Shown here piece by piece: positions 1 to 6,747 of a DNA stretch of 10,512 nucleotides. The notes beneath the pieces were generated by a model. That model made no database searches. It was not told where the DNA came from and worked only from the letters and a program-made list of their open reading frames with translations. The stretch comes from an uncultured Methylotenera sp. Lineage in GTDB: Bacteria; Pseudomonadota; Gammaproteobacteria; Burkholderiales; Methylophilaceae. Within the stretch, counting starts at the first letter, position 1, and the number at the start of each line of letters is the position of its first letter. The translations under genes and the position numbers were made by a program. The DNA lies in assembly GCA_937957775.1 (NCBI GenBank), contig CALFXV010000028.1:1-10512 (forward strand), written 5' to 3'.

Positions 1-82
1 TAGAGGTGATTTCCCATGCCTCAATATCTTTTAGGCAGCAAACTGATATCAGCTTGTTAATTGAGGTGGGTTTGTAAGGCAT
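1..82 (-). CDS. Possible 5' end of an unidentified divergent gene (partial)
   Basis: On the minus strand an ATG at 82 opens a frame that stays open for 27 codons to the window edge, beginning MPYKPTSINKLIS and continuing with CCLKDIEAW. The amino acid mix looks protein-like, and a gene divergent from rfbB would be normal in a surface-sugar locus. There is no clear Shine-Dalgarno sequence before the ATG, and 27 codons is too short to exclude chance. On the plus strand an alternative frame is open from base 3 to a TAA at 75-77 (ending LLIEVGL), which could instead be the tail of an upstream gene. I do not recognise a family for either. At most one is likely to be real, and the sequence left of the window would decide it. 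Confidence 0.3.
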   Translation of the reverse strand, partial: MPYKPTSINKLISVCCLKDIEAWEITS

Positions 83-120
83 AATTTGAATAATAAACCT
101 TAATGTTTAGGCAATTAACC

Positions 121-1200
121 ATGATTTTAGTAACTGGCGGTGCAGGCTTTATTGGTGGCAATTTTGTGCTGGATTGGCTGGCCAATTCGAGTGCTGAGGG
201 TGTCATTAATCTCGATAAGCTGACCTATGCTGGTAACTTGACTACTCTTGCATCTTTGAAGGATGATCCGCGCCATATTTTTGTTCATGGCGATATCGGC
301 GATAAGAACTTAGTTGCCAAATTATGCAAAGAGTATCAACCACGTGCCATTATTAATTTTGCTGCAGAAAGTCACGTAGATAGATCAATTCATGGGCCTG
401 CTGAATTTGTATCCACCAATATTGTGGGCACCTTTAATCTTCTTGAATGCGCACGTGAGTATTGGAATAGTTTAGATGAGGCTTCCAAAAAAGCCTTTCG
501 CTTTCATCATGTATCGACGGATGAGGTTTACGGATCCTTATCGGCAACCGATCCTGCGTTTACCGAAACAAATTCTTATGAGCCTAATAGCCCATATTCT
601 GCCTCCAAGGCAGCATCCGATCACCTGGTCCGCGCTTACCATCATACCTATGGGCTGCCTACGCTCACGACCAATTGTTCCAACAATTATGGACCACACC
701 ATTTCCCAGAAAAATTAATTCCCTTGGTGATACACAACGCCTTAACTGGAAAACCCTTGCCAATTTACGGTAGCGGTCAACAGATACGCGATTGGCTTTA
801 TGTAACCGATCACTGTGCGGCAATACGCAGGGTCTTAGAGGCCGGTAAAGTGGGCGAGGTATACAACGTTGGTGGGTGGAACGAGATGGCCAATATTGAC
901 GTGGTTAAAACCTTATGCCGTATATTGGATGCCAAAAAACCGCGATCAGATGGCAAATCGTATGCCGAGCAAATTAGCTTCGTGGAAGACAGGTTGGGCC
1001 ACGATCAACGCTACGCCATTGATGCCAGCAAGTTGCACCAAGAATTAGGCTGGAAGCCGGCAGAAAGTTTTGATACGGGGATAGAAAAAACGGTTGACTG
1101 GTATTTGGCTAACCAGGGCTGGGTGAACAATGTCACCAGTGGCGATTACCGTCATTGGGTAGCCAAGCATTACGCCGAGCGCGGTGAAGAACTAGCCTAA
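121..1200 (+). CDS. rfbB: dTDP-glucose 4,6-dehydratase
   Basis: Extended short-chain dehydrogenase that converts dTDP-glucose to dTDP-4-keto-6-deoxyglucose with bound NAD+. This is the second step toward dTDP-rhamnose and other deoxysugars of O-antigen or exopolysaccharide, in the cytosol. Counting from the ATG at 121 (359 aa, the usual family length), the Rossmann motif GGAGFIG is at 6-12, the active-site run STDEVYG at 132-138 with Thr133/Asp134/Glu135, and the catalytic YxxxK at Tyr159/Lys163. [14 protein letters not shown] (188-201) and the C-terminal [12 protein letters not shown] (290-301) are family signatures; many homologues have DRPGHD, so the Leu is a small variation. An in-frame ATG at 103 would add MFRQLT, but family proteins begin at MILVTGG, and TTTAGG lies 9 bases before 121. 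No rfbA, rfbC or rfbD is in the window; any partners would lie to the left. The gene ends inside queD. Confidence 0.95.
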   Translation: MILVTGGAGFIGGNFVLDWLANSSAEGVINLDKLTYAGNLTTLASLKDDPRHIFVHGDIGDKNLVAKLCKEYQPRAIINFAAESHVDRSIHGPAEFVSTNIVGTFNLLECAREYWNSLDEASKKAFRFHHVSTDEVYGSLSATDPAFTETNSYEPNSPYSASKAASDHLVRAYHHTYGLPTLTTNCSNNYGPHHFPEKLIPLVIHNALTGKPLPIYGSGQQIRDWLYVTDHCAAIRRVLEAGKVGEVYNVGGWNEMANIDVVKTLCRILDAKKPRSDGKSYAEQISFVEDRLGHDQRYAIDASKLHQELGWKPAESFDTGIEKTVDWYLANQGWVNNVTSGDYRHWVAKHYAERGEELA

Positions 1201-1632
1201 GGCATCGGCCCAATTATTGGGGGTTTCGTACAAGCGCACTTTTTCTAATTTTAAGTGCGTGCCATAGCTGTCTAAGTAGCGATTCTTCAGAATTTTAAAT
1301 GCTTCATTGGCCATGTTTTCAGCCGTTGGTACGGTAGGGAAAACCACGGTTTTATGGTTAGCCAGCCCGTTTAAAAAATGCAGCACTTCAGTATCGTCTT
1401 GATAGACCAGGAAAGCATGATCCCAAACATCTACCACGGCAGATTTGGCAATCGCTTTTACCTCTGAAAAATCCATCACCATGCCATTCTCGGATGCATC
1501 GGCCTGGCTGATGATGTCGCCAGATAAGGTTATTTCAATGGCGTAGCGGTGGCCATGTAAATTCTTGCATTGGCTTTTATGGCTGGGAATACGGTGGCCG
1601 GCATCGAATTCTAGGCGGGTGGTAATTTGCAT
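1192..1632 (-). CDS. queD: 6-carboxy-5,6,7,8-tetrahydropterin synthase (QueD/PTPS family)
   Basis: Zinc enzyme that converts 7,8-dihydroneopterin triphosphate to 6-carboxytetrahydropterin, the second step toward preQ0 and queuosine in tRNA. In the 146 aa protein the zinc ligands are His13 (DAGHRIP) and His26/His28 (LHGH). The nucleophile is Cys22, in the C-x3-HGH arrangement typical of QueD, and the catalytic Asp71-His72 pair lies in [17 protein letters not shown] (about 102-112) and the near-terminal Glu136 in LYETPNNW complete the family pattern. The length is slightly above the roughly 120 aa of E. coli QueD. The ATG is the natural start because the family begins just before the FDAGHR motif. 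The Shine-Dalgarno is weak. The stop overlaps the 3' end of the convergent rfbB by 9 bases, with no terminator between them. rsgA lies upstream on the same strand, with a TATAAT-type promoter candidate in the 78-base gap. A eukaryote-type pterin synthase role is less likely given the Cys-x3-HGH motif. Confidence 0.93.
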   Translation of the reverse strand: MQITTRLEFDAGHRIPSHKSQCKNLHGHRYAIEITLSGDIISQADASENGMVMDFSEVKAIAKSAVVDVWDHAFLVYQDDTEVLHFLNGLANHKTVVFPTVPTAENMANEAFKILKNRYLDSYGTHLKLEKVRLYETPNNWADALG

Positions 1633-1661
1633 AATTTGCTGCTTGAAAAAAGAATAGAGCG

Positions 1662-1667
1662 ATTATA
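1662..1667 (-). promoter_or_regulatory. Candidate -10 box for queD
   Basis: The minus strand reads TATAAT here, a perfect sigma70 -10 hexamer ending 29 bases before the queD ATG. It implies a start near 1655 and a leader of about 23 nt. No good TTGACA lies 16-18 bases upstream; that position is an A-tract enclosed by the CCGCAGG/CCTGCGG dyad. It is therefore only a plausible promoter, possibly activator-dependent. Confidence 0.4.
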
Positions 1668-1673
1668 CGCCAT

Positions 1674-1700
1674 CCGCAGGTATTTTTTTTAAGCCTGCGG
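1674..1700. repeat. Inverted repeat in the rsgA-queD spacer
   Basis: Perfect 7-base arms CCGCAGG (1674-1680) and CCTGCGG (1694-1700) flank a 13-base AT-rich centre with a run of eight or more T on the plus strand. The arms are 20 bases apart centre to centre, about two helical turns. On the minus strand no T-run follows the dyad, so it does not look like an rsgA terminator. It covers the region where the -35 of the candidate queD promoter would be, so an operator is possible; a simple RNA hairpin is the alternative. Confidence 0.5.
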
Positions 1701-1710
1701 CCAAGCTGGC

Positions 1711-2613
1711 TTAATGCTCAATTTCAGCGCGCAATAACTGGTAAATGGCTAATCTTTCTTGGCTAATCTTGCCATCAAGCATAGCTTGCTTAATCGCGCA
1801 GTCTGGCTCTTGCGTGTGTTTGCAGTTGCTAAATCGGCACAAACCTAAATGCGGCCGAAATTCAATAAATGCGTGTTCTAATTCATCCGTGTTGAGGTGG
1901 TGTAAGCCAAACTCTTGTAAGCCGGGCGAATCTATTAGCTGGCTGTGTGCGTCCAAATGGTATAAATGGGCGGCGGTGGTGGTGTGTTTGCCGCTGTCTA
2001 GACTCATACTGACTTCCCTGGTGCGCACCGCTTCATCCGGTAACAAGGCATTAATCATCGTGGATTTACCCATGCCGGATTGGCCTACTAAAATGCTGGC
2101 TTCACCCTGTAAATAGGGCCTTAAGCTGGAAATGTCCTCTTTGGCTGACAGTGCCAACACCTGATAACCTAAGGCGCTGTATAAGCCAAGTTTTTGCTTG
2201 GCTTGTGAGTTGTCCTCCAAGTCGCATTTATTAAGCACTATGAGCGGTTTGATATGCGCCGCTTCAGCCGCAATTAAGCAGCGGTTTAACAAGGCTTCGT
2301 AAAAGCTAGGTTGCGTGGCTAAGACAATGATGATTTGCGTTACATTGGCCGCCAGCATTTTGCTTTTAAAGGCATTGCTGCGGTACAGCAAGGTCTGGCG
2401 CGGCAAGGTACTATCAATCACGCCTTCGTGCTTGTCGGTGAGTTGCAGGTTGACTCTGTCGCCGCAGGCTAGATCGGTTTTTTTGCCTCGGGTCACGCAA
2501 CTGATGCGTTTTTTATCTGGCAATTCAATTTGATAGCGTTTGCCGTACGCTGCTACCACGGTGCCTTGCAATGGCGCAATGAATCTAGTCTGGGTAGAGA
2601 GGGTGTCGGTCAA
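1711..2613 (-). CDS. rsgA: Ribosome small subunit-dependent GTPase A (RsgA/YjeQ)
   Basis: Circularly permuted GTPase that acts late in 30S subunit maturation in the cytosol. The 300 aa protein has an N-terminal OB-fold (about 17-75), then the GTPase motifs in permuted order: G4 NKCD at 128-131, G5 SAK at 156-158, P-loop GQSGMGKST at 177-185, switch-I threonines near 211-213 and G3 DSPG at 228-231. The C-terminal zinc finger has Cys259, Cys264, His266 and Cys272 (CRFSNCKHTQEPDC). The length is typical. The start used here is TTG (MTDTLSTQ). No ATG is available upstream and no clear Shine-Dalgarno is seen; a TTG at 2568 (beginning just before QGTVVAAYG) is the alternative, so the N-terminus is uncertain. 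It lies 65 bases after the M48 peptidase and 78 before queD, all on the same strand, consistent with co-transcription. The peptidase-rsgA order is, from general knowledge, common in betaproteobacteria. Confidence 0.95.
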   Translation of the reverse strand: MTDTLSTQTRFIAPLQGTVVAAYGKRYQIELPDKKRISCVTRGKKTDLACGDRVNLQLTDKHEGVIDSTLPRQTLLYRSNAFKSKMLAANVTQIIIVLATQPSFYEALLNRCLIAAEAAHIKPLIVLNKCDLEDNSQAKQKLGLYSALGYQVLALSAKEDISSLRPYLQGEASILVGQSGMGKSTMINALLPDEAVRTREVSMSLDSGKHTTTAAHLYHLDAHSQLIDSPGLQEFGLHHLNTDELEHAFIEFRPHLGLCRFSNCKHTQEPDCAIKQAMLDGKISQERLAIYQLLRAEIEH

Positions 2614-2678
2614 AAGGCTAGCGGTCAGATTAAGGTCTGTACAATTTAAATTTAAGTGCTGGCATTATGCGCTAAAAG

Positions 2679-3923
2679 TTAGCTGCTGTAAGCTGCCAGC
2701 TTGGCTATCCTTAGACTTGCCGGCGGATGCGAGTCATAAAACGCAGAATGCAAAGGGTCTGGTGTCAAGGTGGAGGCATTGTCTCGATAAAGTTTAACCA
2801 AGGCACTTACCAAATCTTTAGCGCTGGCTTGTTTAGCCGCATACGCGTCGGCCTCAAATTCATTTTTACGTGAATAACTGGCCATGGCCGGGCGCAATAA
2901 AAATAAAAATACCGGTGAAACCAACAAGAACAACATTAACGCCATGTAATTGCTAGCGTTCTGCACGCCTAGGCCAGTATAAAACCAGGGTTGCTGCATA
3001 AGCCAACCCAATAATGCTAGGCCTAAAAAGCTGACCGAGAACAGCATAATTATACGTTTGATAACGTGATGGTGTTTAAAGTGGCCTAATTCATGGGCCA
3101 AAACCGACTCTATTTCATCGGTGTTTAAGCGTGCCAACAAGGTGTCAAAGAACACTACCCGTTTTGATGCACCAAAGCCGGTGAAATAGGCATTACCATG
3201 ACTGCTACGAGTTGAGCCGTCCATGACAAATAGCCCTTGCGATTTAAAGCCGCACTTAGTCAATAGCGATTCAATGCGTGTTTTTAATTGCTCGTCATGC
3301 AAGGGGCTGAATTTATTAAATAATGGCGCAATGAAGCTGGGGTAAACCGCTAGCATGATGAGGTTAAAGGCACTCCAGGCAAACCATAAATACAACCACC
3401 AATAGGCCCCTGCACCTTGCATCAACCAAAGCGCTAGCAATAAGATAGGGCCGCCTAAAAACAGCCCTAATAGGCCGTGTTTGATTAGGTCAGCAAGGAA
3501 CATGGCAACCGTCATTTTGTTAAAGCCAAATCTTCCGTCGATAACAAATGTTTTGTAATAATCAAAAGGCAAATCAATTAAGCTGGTCAATACCATGGCG
3601 CTACAAATCACCGCTACGCCTCTTATTATGGCTTGATCCGCAAACAACTGTTGCCAAAAGTTATCTATGCTTTGTAAGCCCCCACCCAAGGTTAAAGCTA
3701 ATAACAGCAAGGTTTGCACCAAGCCCTCGCTTAAACCTAATTTGGATTTGGCTGCTGTGTAGTCAGCTGCTTTTTGGTGAGCTTCCAGTGTAATGGTGGC
3801 GCTAAAAGCTGCCGGCACTTGGTCTCGATGTTCTTGTACGTGGCGGATGTGCCTGCCAGCAAGCCAAAGGCGTATCATCGTTGATGCAATCACTAAACTA
3901 ATAAATGTAAGGGTAAAGGTCAT
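2679..3923 (-). CDS. M48 family metallopeptidase, Ste24/CAAX-protease type, membrane-bound
   Basis: Integral-membrane zinc endopeptidase related to Ste24 CAAX prenyl protease. Bacteria generally lack prenylated substrates, so the family is thought to act in membrane-protein quality control; the substrate here is unknown. Numbered from the upstream TTG at 3935, the zinc site is HELGH (281-285) with third ligand Glu359 in NEFEAD. The family blocks STRSSHGNAYFTGFG (about 241-255), KRVVFFDTLL (258-267) and the C-terminal DSHPP (401-405) are intact. Hydrophobic segments lie near 6-22, 72-86, 104-120, 143-172, 178-200, 295-312 and 330-348. The ATG at 3923 (MTFTLTFISL, 414 aa) is preferred over the TTG at 3935 (418 aa); neither has a good Shine-Dalgarno. 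Length and topology fit Ste24-type peptidases, which are longer than HtpX (about 290 aa). It is divergent from orn and upstream of rsgA. Confidence 0.92.
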   Translation of the reverse strand: MTFTLTFISLVIASTMIRLWLAGRHIRHVQEHRDQVPAAFSATITLEAHQKAADYTAAKSKLGLSEGLVQTLLLLALTLGGGLQSIDNFWQQLFADQAIIRGVAVICSAMVLTSLIDLPFDYYKTFVIDGRFGFNKMTVAMFLADLIKHGLLGLFLGGPILLLALWLMQGAGAYWWLYLWFAWSAFNLIMLAVYPSFIAPLFNKFSPLHDEQLKTRIESLLTKCGFKSQGLFVMDGSTRSSHGNAYFTGFGASKRVVFFDTLLARLNTDEIESVLAHELGHFKHHHVIKRIIMLFSVSFLGLALLGWLMQQPWFYTGLGVQNASNYMALMLFLLVSPVFLFLLRPAMASYSRKNEFEADAYAAKQASAKDLVSALVKLYRDNASTLTPDPLHSAFYDSHPPASLRIAKLAAYSS

Positions 3924-3994
3924 GGTTATGATCAAGTTCGGTTAATATGTTGCCATTGTGAAGCATAAGCAGGCGTATGGTTCATTGATATTGT

Positions 3995-4000
3995 TATAAA
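3995..4000 (+). promoter_or_regulatory. Candidate -10 box for orn
   Basis: TATAAA (3995-4000) in the roughly 100-base divergent gap between the M48 peptidase and orn would give a start near 4007 and a very short leader. No recognisable -35 lies at the right distance. I saw no convincing promoter for the peptidase on the other strand. Confidence 0.27.
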
Positions 4001-4024
4001 ACACACATTTTAATGGAAATCATG

Positions 4025-4585
4025 ATGGCGGAAATAGCAAGTAGCACCAATCAAAACAATTTAATTTGGTTGGACATGGAGATGAGTGGTCTGCTGCCCG
4101 ATTCAGACCGCATATTGGAATTGGCGGCCGTGGTCACCGATGCCGAATTAAACGTCCTGGCCGAATCGCCGGTCTTGGTTATACACCAATCTGATGCCGT
4201 TCTGGAAGGCATGGATGCTTGGAATAAAGGCACGCACGGCCGTTCAGGCTTGATCCAAAAAGTAAAAGACTCGACCTTGGATGAGGAGCAAGCCAGTTTG
4301 CTGATGCTGGCATTTTTGAAAAATTGGGTGCCAGCCGGTAAATCGCCCATGTGTGGCAATTCCATATGCCAGGACCGCCGCTTCATGGCGCGCTTTATGC
4401 CTGATTTGGAGAAGTATTTTCACTACCGCAATCTGGATGTCAGTGTGTTTAAAGAGTTGGCGCGTCGATGGAAGCCGGAAATATACTCGGGCTTTAAAAA
4501 AGCCAGCAAACACGAAGCCTTGGCCGACATCTACGAATCCATAGACGAATTAAAATACTACCGCGAACATTTCATCGTTAAATAA
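4025..4585 (+). CDS. orn: Oligoribonuclease (3'-to-5' exoribonuclease)
   Basis: DEDDh-family exonuclease that degrades short RNA oligonucleotides, especially dinucleotides including pGpG from cyclic-di-GMP turnover, and so completes mRNA decay in the cytosol. Residues counted from the ATG at 4013: acidic pair Asp21/Glu23 in WLDMEMSGL, Asp121 in CQDRRF, and His167/Asp172 in SKHEALAD, so all five catalytic residues are present. [11 protein letters not shown] and [12 protein letters not shown] are strong family signatures. Three nearby ATGs compete (4013, 4022, 4025). GGA at 4015-4017 is placed best, 7 bases away, for the ATG at 4025 (186 aa, MAEIASS), close to the roughly 181 aa of E. coli Orn. 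The gene is divergent from the M48 peptidase and convergent with glgA. In the same window as RNase E it supplies both ends of the RNA decay pathway. Confidence 0.96.
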   Translation: MAEIASSTNQNNLIWLDMEMSGLLPDSDRILELAAVVTDAELNVLAESPVLVIHQSDAVLEGMDAWNKGTHGRSGLIQKVKDSTLDEEQASLLMLAFLKNWVPAGKSPMCGNSICQDRRFMARFMPDLEKYFHYRNLDVSVFKELARRWKPEIYSGFKKASKHEALADIYESIDELKYYREHFIVK

Positions 4586-4589
4586 ACGA

Positions 4590-4617
4590 AAAAAAGAGGG
4601 CGCCCGTCAAGGCGCCC
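4590..4617 (-). terminator. Rho-independent terminator of glgA
   Basis: Arms GGGCGCC (4598-4604) and GGCGCCC (4611-4617) with a 6-base loop form a very stable GC stem. On the minus strand it is followed by TC and a run of T (the A-run at 4590-4595 on plus). This is a textbook terminator for glgA transcription. On the plus strand the hairpin is preceded by A and not followed by T, so it should not terminate orn efficiently. Confidence 0.85.
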
Positions 4618-4656
4618 CGGAGGAGGAGAATAACAGCTTTGGAGAAGCTTGTTATT
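4618..4656 (+). other. Purine-rich Shine-Dalgarno-like run plus imperfect hairpin
   Basis: Just right of the terminator the plus strand carries CGGAGGAGGAGAA (4619-4630), a near-perfect anti-Shine-Dalgarno match with no gene behind it. It is followed by an imperfect hairpin: AATAACAGCTT (4629-4639) pairs with AAGCTTGTTATT (4645-4656) apart from one bulged base, with loop TGGAG. A TTG at 4639, 10 bases after the purine run, opens a 7-codon frame reading (M)EKLVIS then TAA. On the minus strand the same hairpin sits between the glgA stop and its terminator, so it could be a 3' UTR stability element. Its function is unknown. Confidence 0.45.
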
Positions 4657-4710
4657 AGTTAAGCATTTAGCGTGCCAAGTTTACTGTTCCCTTAGAAAAG
4701 AGCCATTTTG

Positions 4711-6171
4711 CTAGGCGCTAGGCATCAAGGCTTTATATGCAGACAAATACGCTAAGGCACTTTTATCCCAACTTAAGTCTAGGTTCATACCGTTGATCTG
4801 AATTTGCTTCCAGGCGGCTGCGTCGTTTTTGTATACATTTAAGGCTTGTTTGATGGCATTGAGTAAGCTGGTGGAGCTGGCTTCACTCATGACAAAGCCA
4901 TTGGCAGTTTTATTTTTAAAGCTAATTAGATTGGTGTCCACCACCGTGTCAGCCAAGCCGCCCGTAGCGTTGACCACCGGGGGTGTGCCATAAGCTAAGC
5001 CATACATTTGGTTCAGACCGCAAGGTTCAAAACGCGAAGGCATGATGAATAGATCGCATCCTGCCATGATTTGGTGCGACAGGGCTTCGTTATACGATAT
5101 GGTCACGCTGACTTGTTTGGGATTGTCTTTAGCCAGCTTGCTAAAGGCTGTTTCTAGGGCTGGATCGCCGCTACCCAGAACGACCAATTGGCAGCCTGCA
5201 TCGATTAATTGCTGAGTGATAGGCAGCAACATGTCCAAGCCTTTTTGGTGGGTGAGTCGACTGACTACGCCTAATAATGGTGCGCTCGCATCAATTTGTA
5301 GCCCTAATTTTTTTTGCAAGGCTAATTTAACCTGTTGTTTCCCGGCCAAGGCCTTGGCGCTGTAGTTTTTAATTAAATGTGGATCGGTTTTAGGGTTCCA
5401 TTGTTCTGTTTCTATGCCGTTTAGTATTCCTTTAATTTCACTGCCGCGTAAGCTTAGTAAGCCTTCTAGGCCAAAACCAAATTCCGCTGTTTGTATTTCT
5501 TTGGCGTAGCTTGGGCTTACGGTGGTGACGCCATCGGCGTAGAAAATACCGGCTTTTAGAAAAGACAGTTGGCCATGGTATTCAAAGCCATCAATGGCAA
5601 AATGGCTGGGCGGCAGGGCGAGGGTCGTCAGCCAGGCGGGAGCAAAGCAACCTTGGAAAGCCATGTTGTGTAGACTGATGATGGATTTTGCTGTGCTGTG
5701 CTCGAGCAACTTCATGTAGGCCGGGGTAAGTCCGGTTTGCCAGTCGTTGCAATGCACGATGTCTGGTTGCCAGTCGGGTACAGGCGATTGATTGCTGCTT
5801 AAAATAGCCGCCACTTTGGACAGTATGCCAAAGCGCAATGCGTTATCTAGCCATTCCAGTCCGTTTGCATCGGCATACGGACCGCCATCTCGCTCATACA
5901 GGTTAGCGGCTTTGATGACCATCACTTTGAGCTTGCTCTCGGCCAATTCGCCCAGCATCAAATCAGCGTGCATGATCATGGGTAGCTTATCTAACTTAGC
6001 GATCACTTTAAGATTGCTAAGCTGATTTAACACGGCGGGGTAACCGGGTATAAGAAGGCGGATGTCCACGCCGAGTTTTTGCAGTGCCTGGGGCAGGGAG
6101 CCGCTTACGTCGGCTAGACCGCCGGTTTTGATCAGGGGAAACGCTTCGGAAGTGCTAAACAATACCCGCAA
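4711..6171 (-). CDS. glgA: Glycogen synthase (ADP-glucose type, GT5)
   Basis: Transfers glucose from ADP-glucose to growing alpha-1,4-glucan. Starting at the TTG at 6171 the protein is 486 aa, the normal GlgA length, and begins MRVLFSTSEAFPL as the family does. The ADP-glucose-binding KTGGLADV is at 15-22, HCNDWQTG at 140-147 and HNMAFQG at 168-174. The C-terminal Rossmann half has SRLTHQKG (304-311, with Arg305 and Lys310), SRFEPCGLNQMYGL (379-392) with catalytic Glu382, and GTPPVVNATGGLADTV (395-410). An ATG at 6297 would add 42 unmatched residues and overlap crcB, so it is unlikely. AAGAAAG lies 6 bases before the TTG. No glgB, glgC or glgP is nearby, so the gene is isolated from the rest of glycogen metabolism, at least here. 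The TTG start and weak ribosome site suggest modest expression. Confidence 0.95.
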   Translation of the reverse strand: MRVLFSTSEAFPLIKTGGLADVSGSLPQALQKLGVDIRLLIPGYPAVLNQLSNLKVIAKLDKLPMIMHADLMLGELAESKLKVMVIKAANLYERDGGPYADANGLEWLDNALRFGILSKVAAILSSNQSPVPDWQPDIVHCNDWQTGLTPAYMKLLEHSTAKSIISLHNMAFQGCFAPAWLTTLALPPSHFAIDGFEYHGQLSFLKAGIFYADGVTTVSPSYAKEIQTAEFGFGLEGLLSLRGSEIKGILNGIETEQWNPKTDPHLIKNYSAKALAGKQQVKLALQKKLGLQIDASAPLLGVVSRLTHQKGLDMLLPITQQLIDAGCQLVVLGSGDPALETAFSKLAKDNPKQVSVTISYNEALSHQIMAGCDLFIMPSRFEPCGLNQMYGLAYGTPPVVNATGGLADTVVDTNLISFKNKTANGFVMSEASSTSLLNAIKQALNVYKNDAAAWKQIQINGMNLDLSWDKSALAYLSAYKALMPSA

Positions 6172-6204
6172 AATAAGCTTTCTTGAATGTGGTAGGGATG
6201 CATT

Positions 6205-6210
6205 ATTATA
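6205..6210 (-). promoter_or_regulatory. Candidate -10 box for glgA
   Basis: The minus strand reads TATAAT here, inside the 83-base gap to crcB. It would start transcription near 6198, giving a leader of about 27 nt to the TTG at 6171. The -35 region is poor (TTAGCC at 17-base spacing). It also supports the shorter glgA, because the ATG at 6297 would lie upstream of this promoter. Confidence 0.4.
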
Positions 6211-6254
6211 TTGTATAAAGTTCGGCTGGCTAATAATGATTTTAGGGGATGGGC

Positions 6255-6638
6255 ATGAGTTTGCATGGTTTTGTAATGGTCGGCTTAGGTGCCGCAATTG
6301 GTGCTTGGTTTAGGTGGTTTTTAGCGTTGATGTTTAATAGCAGTTTACTGGCCTTGCCGATAGGTACCTTGCTGGCTAATTTAATAGGCAGCTATTTCAT
6401 GGGTTTACTCATGGCATTGTTTAGCTTTAACCCATCCATCAGTGCCGAGACCCGTCTTTTTCTAATTACCGGCTTATTGGGTGGCTTAACGACTTTTTCT
6501 AGTTTTTCTGGTGAAGCCATGACCTTGCTCACAAAAGGTCAGTATGCTTGGGCAGGTACCCATATAGCCTTGCATGTGCTTGGCTCTTTAGCGATGACGG
6601 GTCTTGGTTTATTAACGGTACACATGCTTAGAAGCTAA
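6255..6638 (+). CDS. crcB: Fluoride ion channel (CrcB/Fluc)
   Basis: Small membrane channel that works as a dual-topology dimer and lets fluoride leave the cell. From the ATG at 6255 it is 127 aa, the same length as E. coli CrcB. Four hydrophobic helices lie at about 5-25, 33-56, 68-86 and 100-122. Family residues are Arg20 (AWFRW), Asn42 in PIGTLLANLIGSYFMG, and Phe81 and Phe84 in GGLTTFSSFSGE, the pore motif. The start at 6255 is chosen because AGGGG (6244-6248) is 6 bases upstream; the ATG at 6249 directly abuts that purine run. Divergent from glgA and convergent with rne. I see no fluoride riboswitch in the short upstream gap, so expression may be constitutive. Confidence 0.93.
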   Translation: MSLHGFVMVGLGAAIGAWFRWFLALMFNSSLLALPIGTLLANLIGSYFMGLLMALFSFNPSISAETRLFLITGLLGGLTTFSSFSGEAMTLLTKGQYAWAGTHIALHVLGSLAMTGLGLLTVHMLRS

Positions 6639-6674
6639 AACTTTCTGATGCGCAATCGATTTAGCACAGACAAG

Positions 6675-6705
6675 AAAAAGGCCATGATGAATCATGGCCT
6701 TTTTT
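6675..6705. terminator. Bidirectional rho-independent terminator between crcB and rne
   Basis: AAAAAGGCCATGA (6675-6687) and TCATGGCCTTTTT (6692-6704) form a perfect 13-base-pair stem with loop TGAA. Six T follow the GC core on the plus strand (6700-6705), and five A precede it, giving T on the minus strand. It lies 36 bases after the crcB stop and 42 bases beyond the rne stop, so one element can end both convergent genes. Confidence 0.92.
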
Positions 6706-6747
6706 CATTTCGCTTCAGCGGGTACTGGCTGAGCTAAAGCAGAACAC

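Noticed and set aside
1633..1710. preQ1 riboswitch before queD
   Set aside because: The likely leader is about 23 nt and contains no aptamer-like stem with an A-rich tail. The A-run lies within the dyad upstream of the predicted start.
2679..3923. HtpX heat-shock protease
   Set aside because: The length is over 410 aa, and the STRSSHGNAYFTG and DSHPP blocks place it in the Ste24-type branch of M48, not HtpX.
4051..4513. Minus-strand frames opposite orn
   Set aside because: orn is unequivocal with all catalytic residues in place. The opposite frames are shadows without recognisable features.
6172..6254. Fluoride riboswitch before crcB
   Set aside because: The gap is only 83 bases, shared with glgA expression signals, and I could not find the conserved pseudoknot elements or an expression platform.
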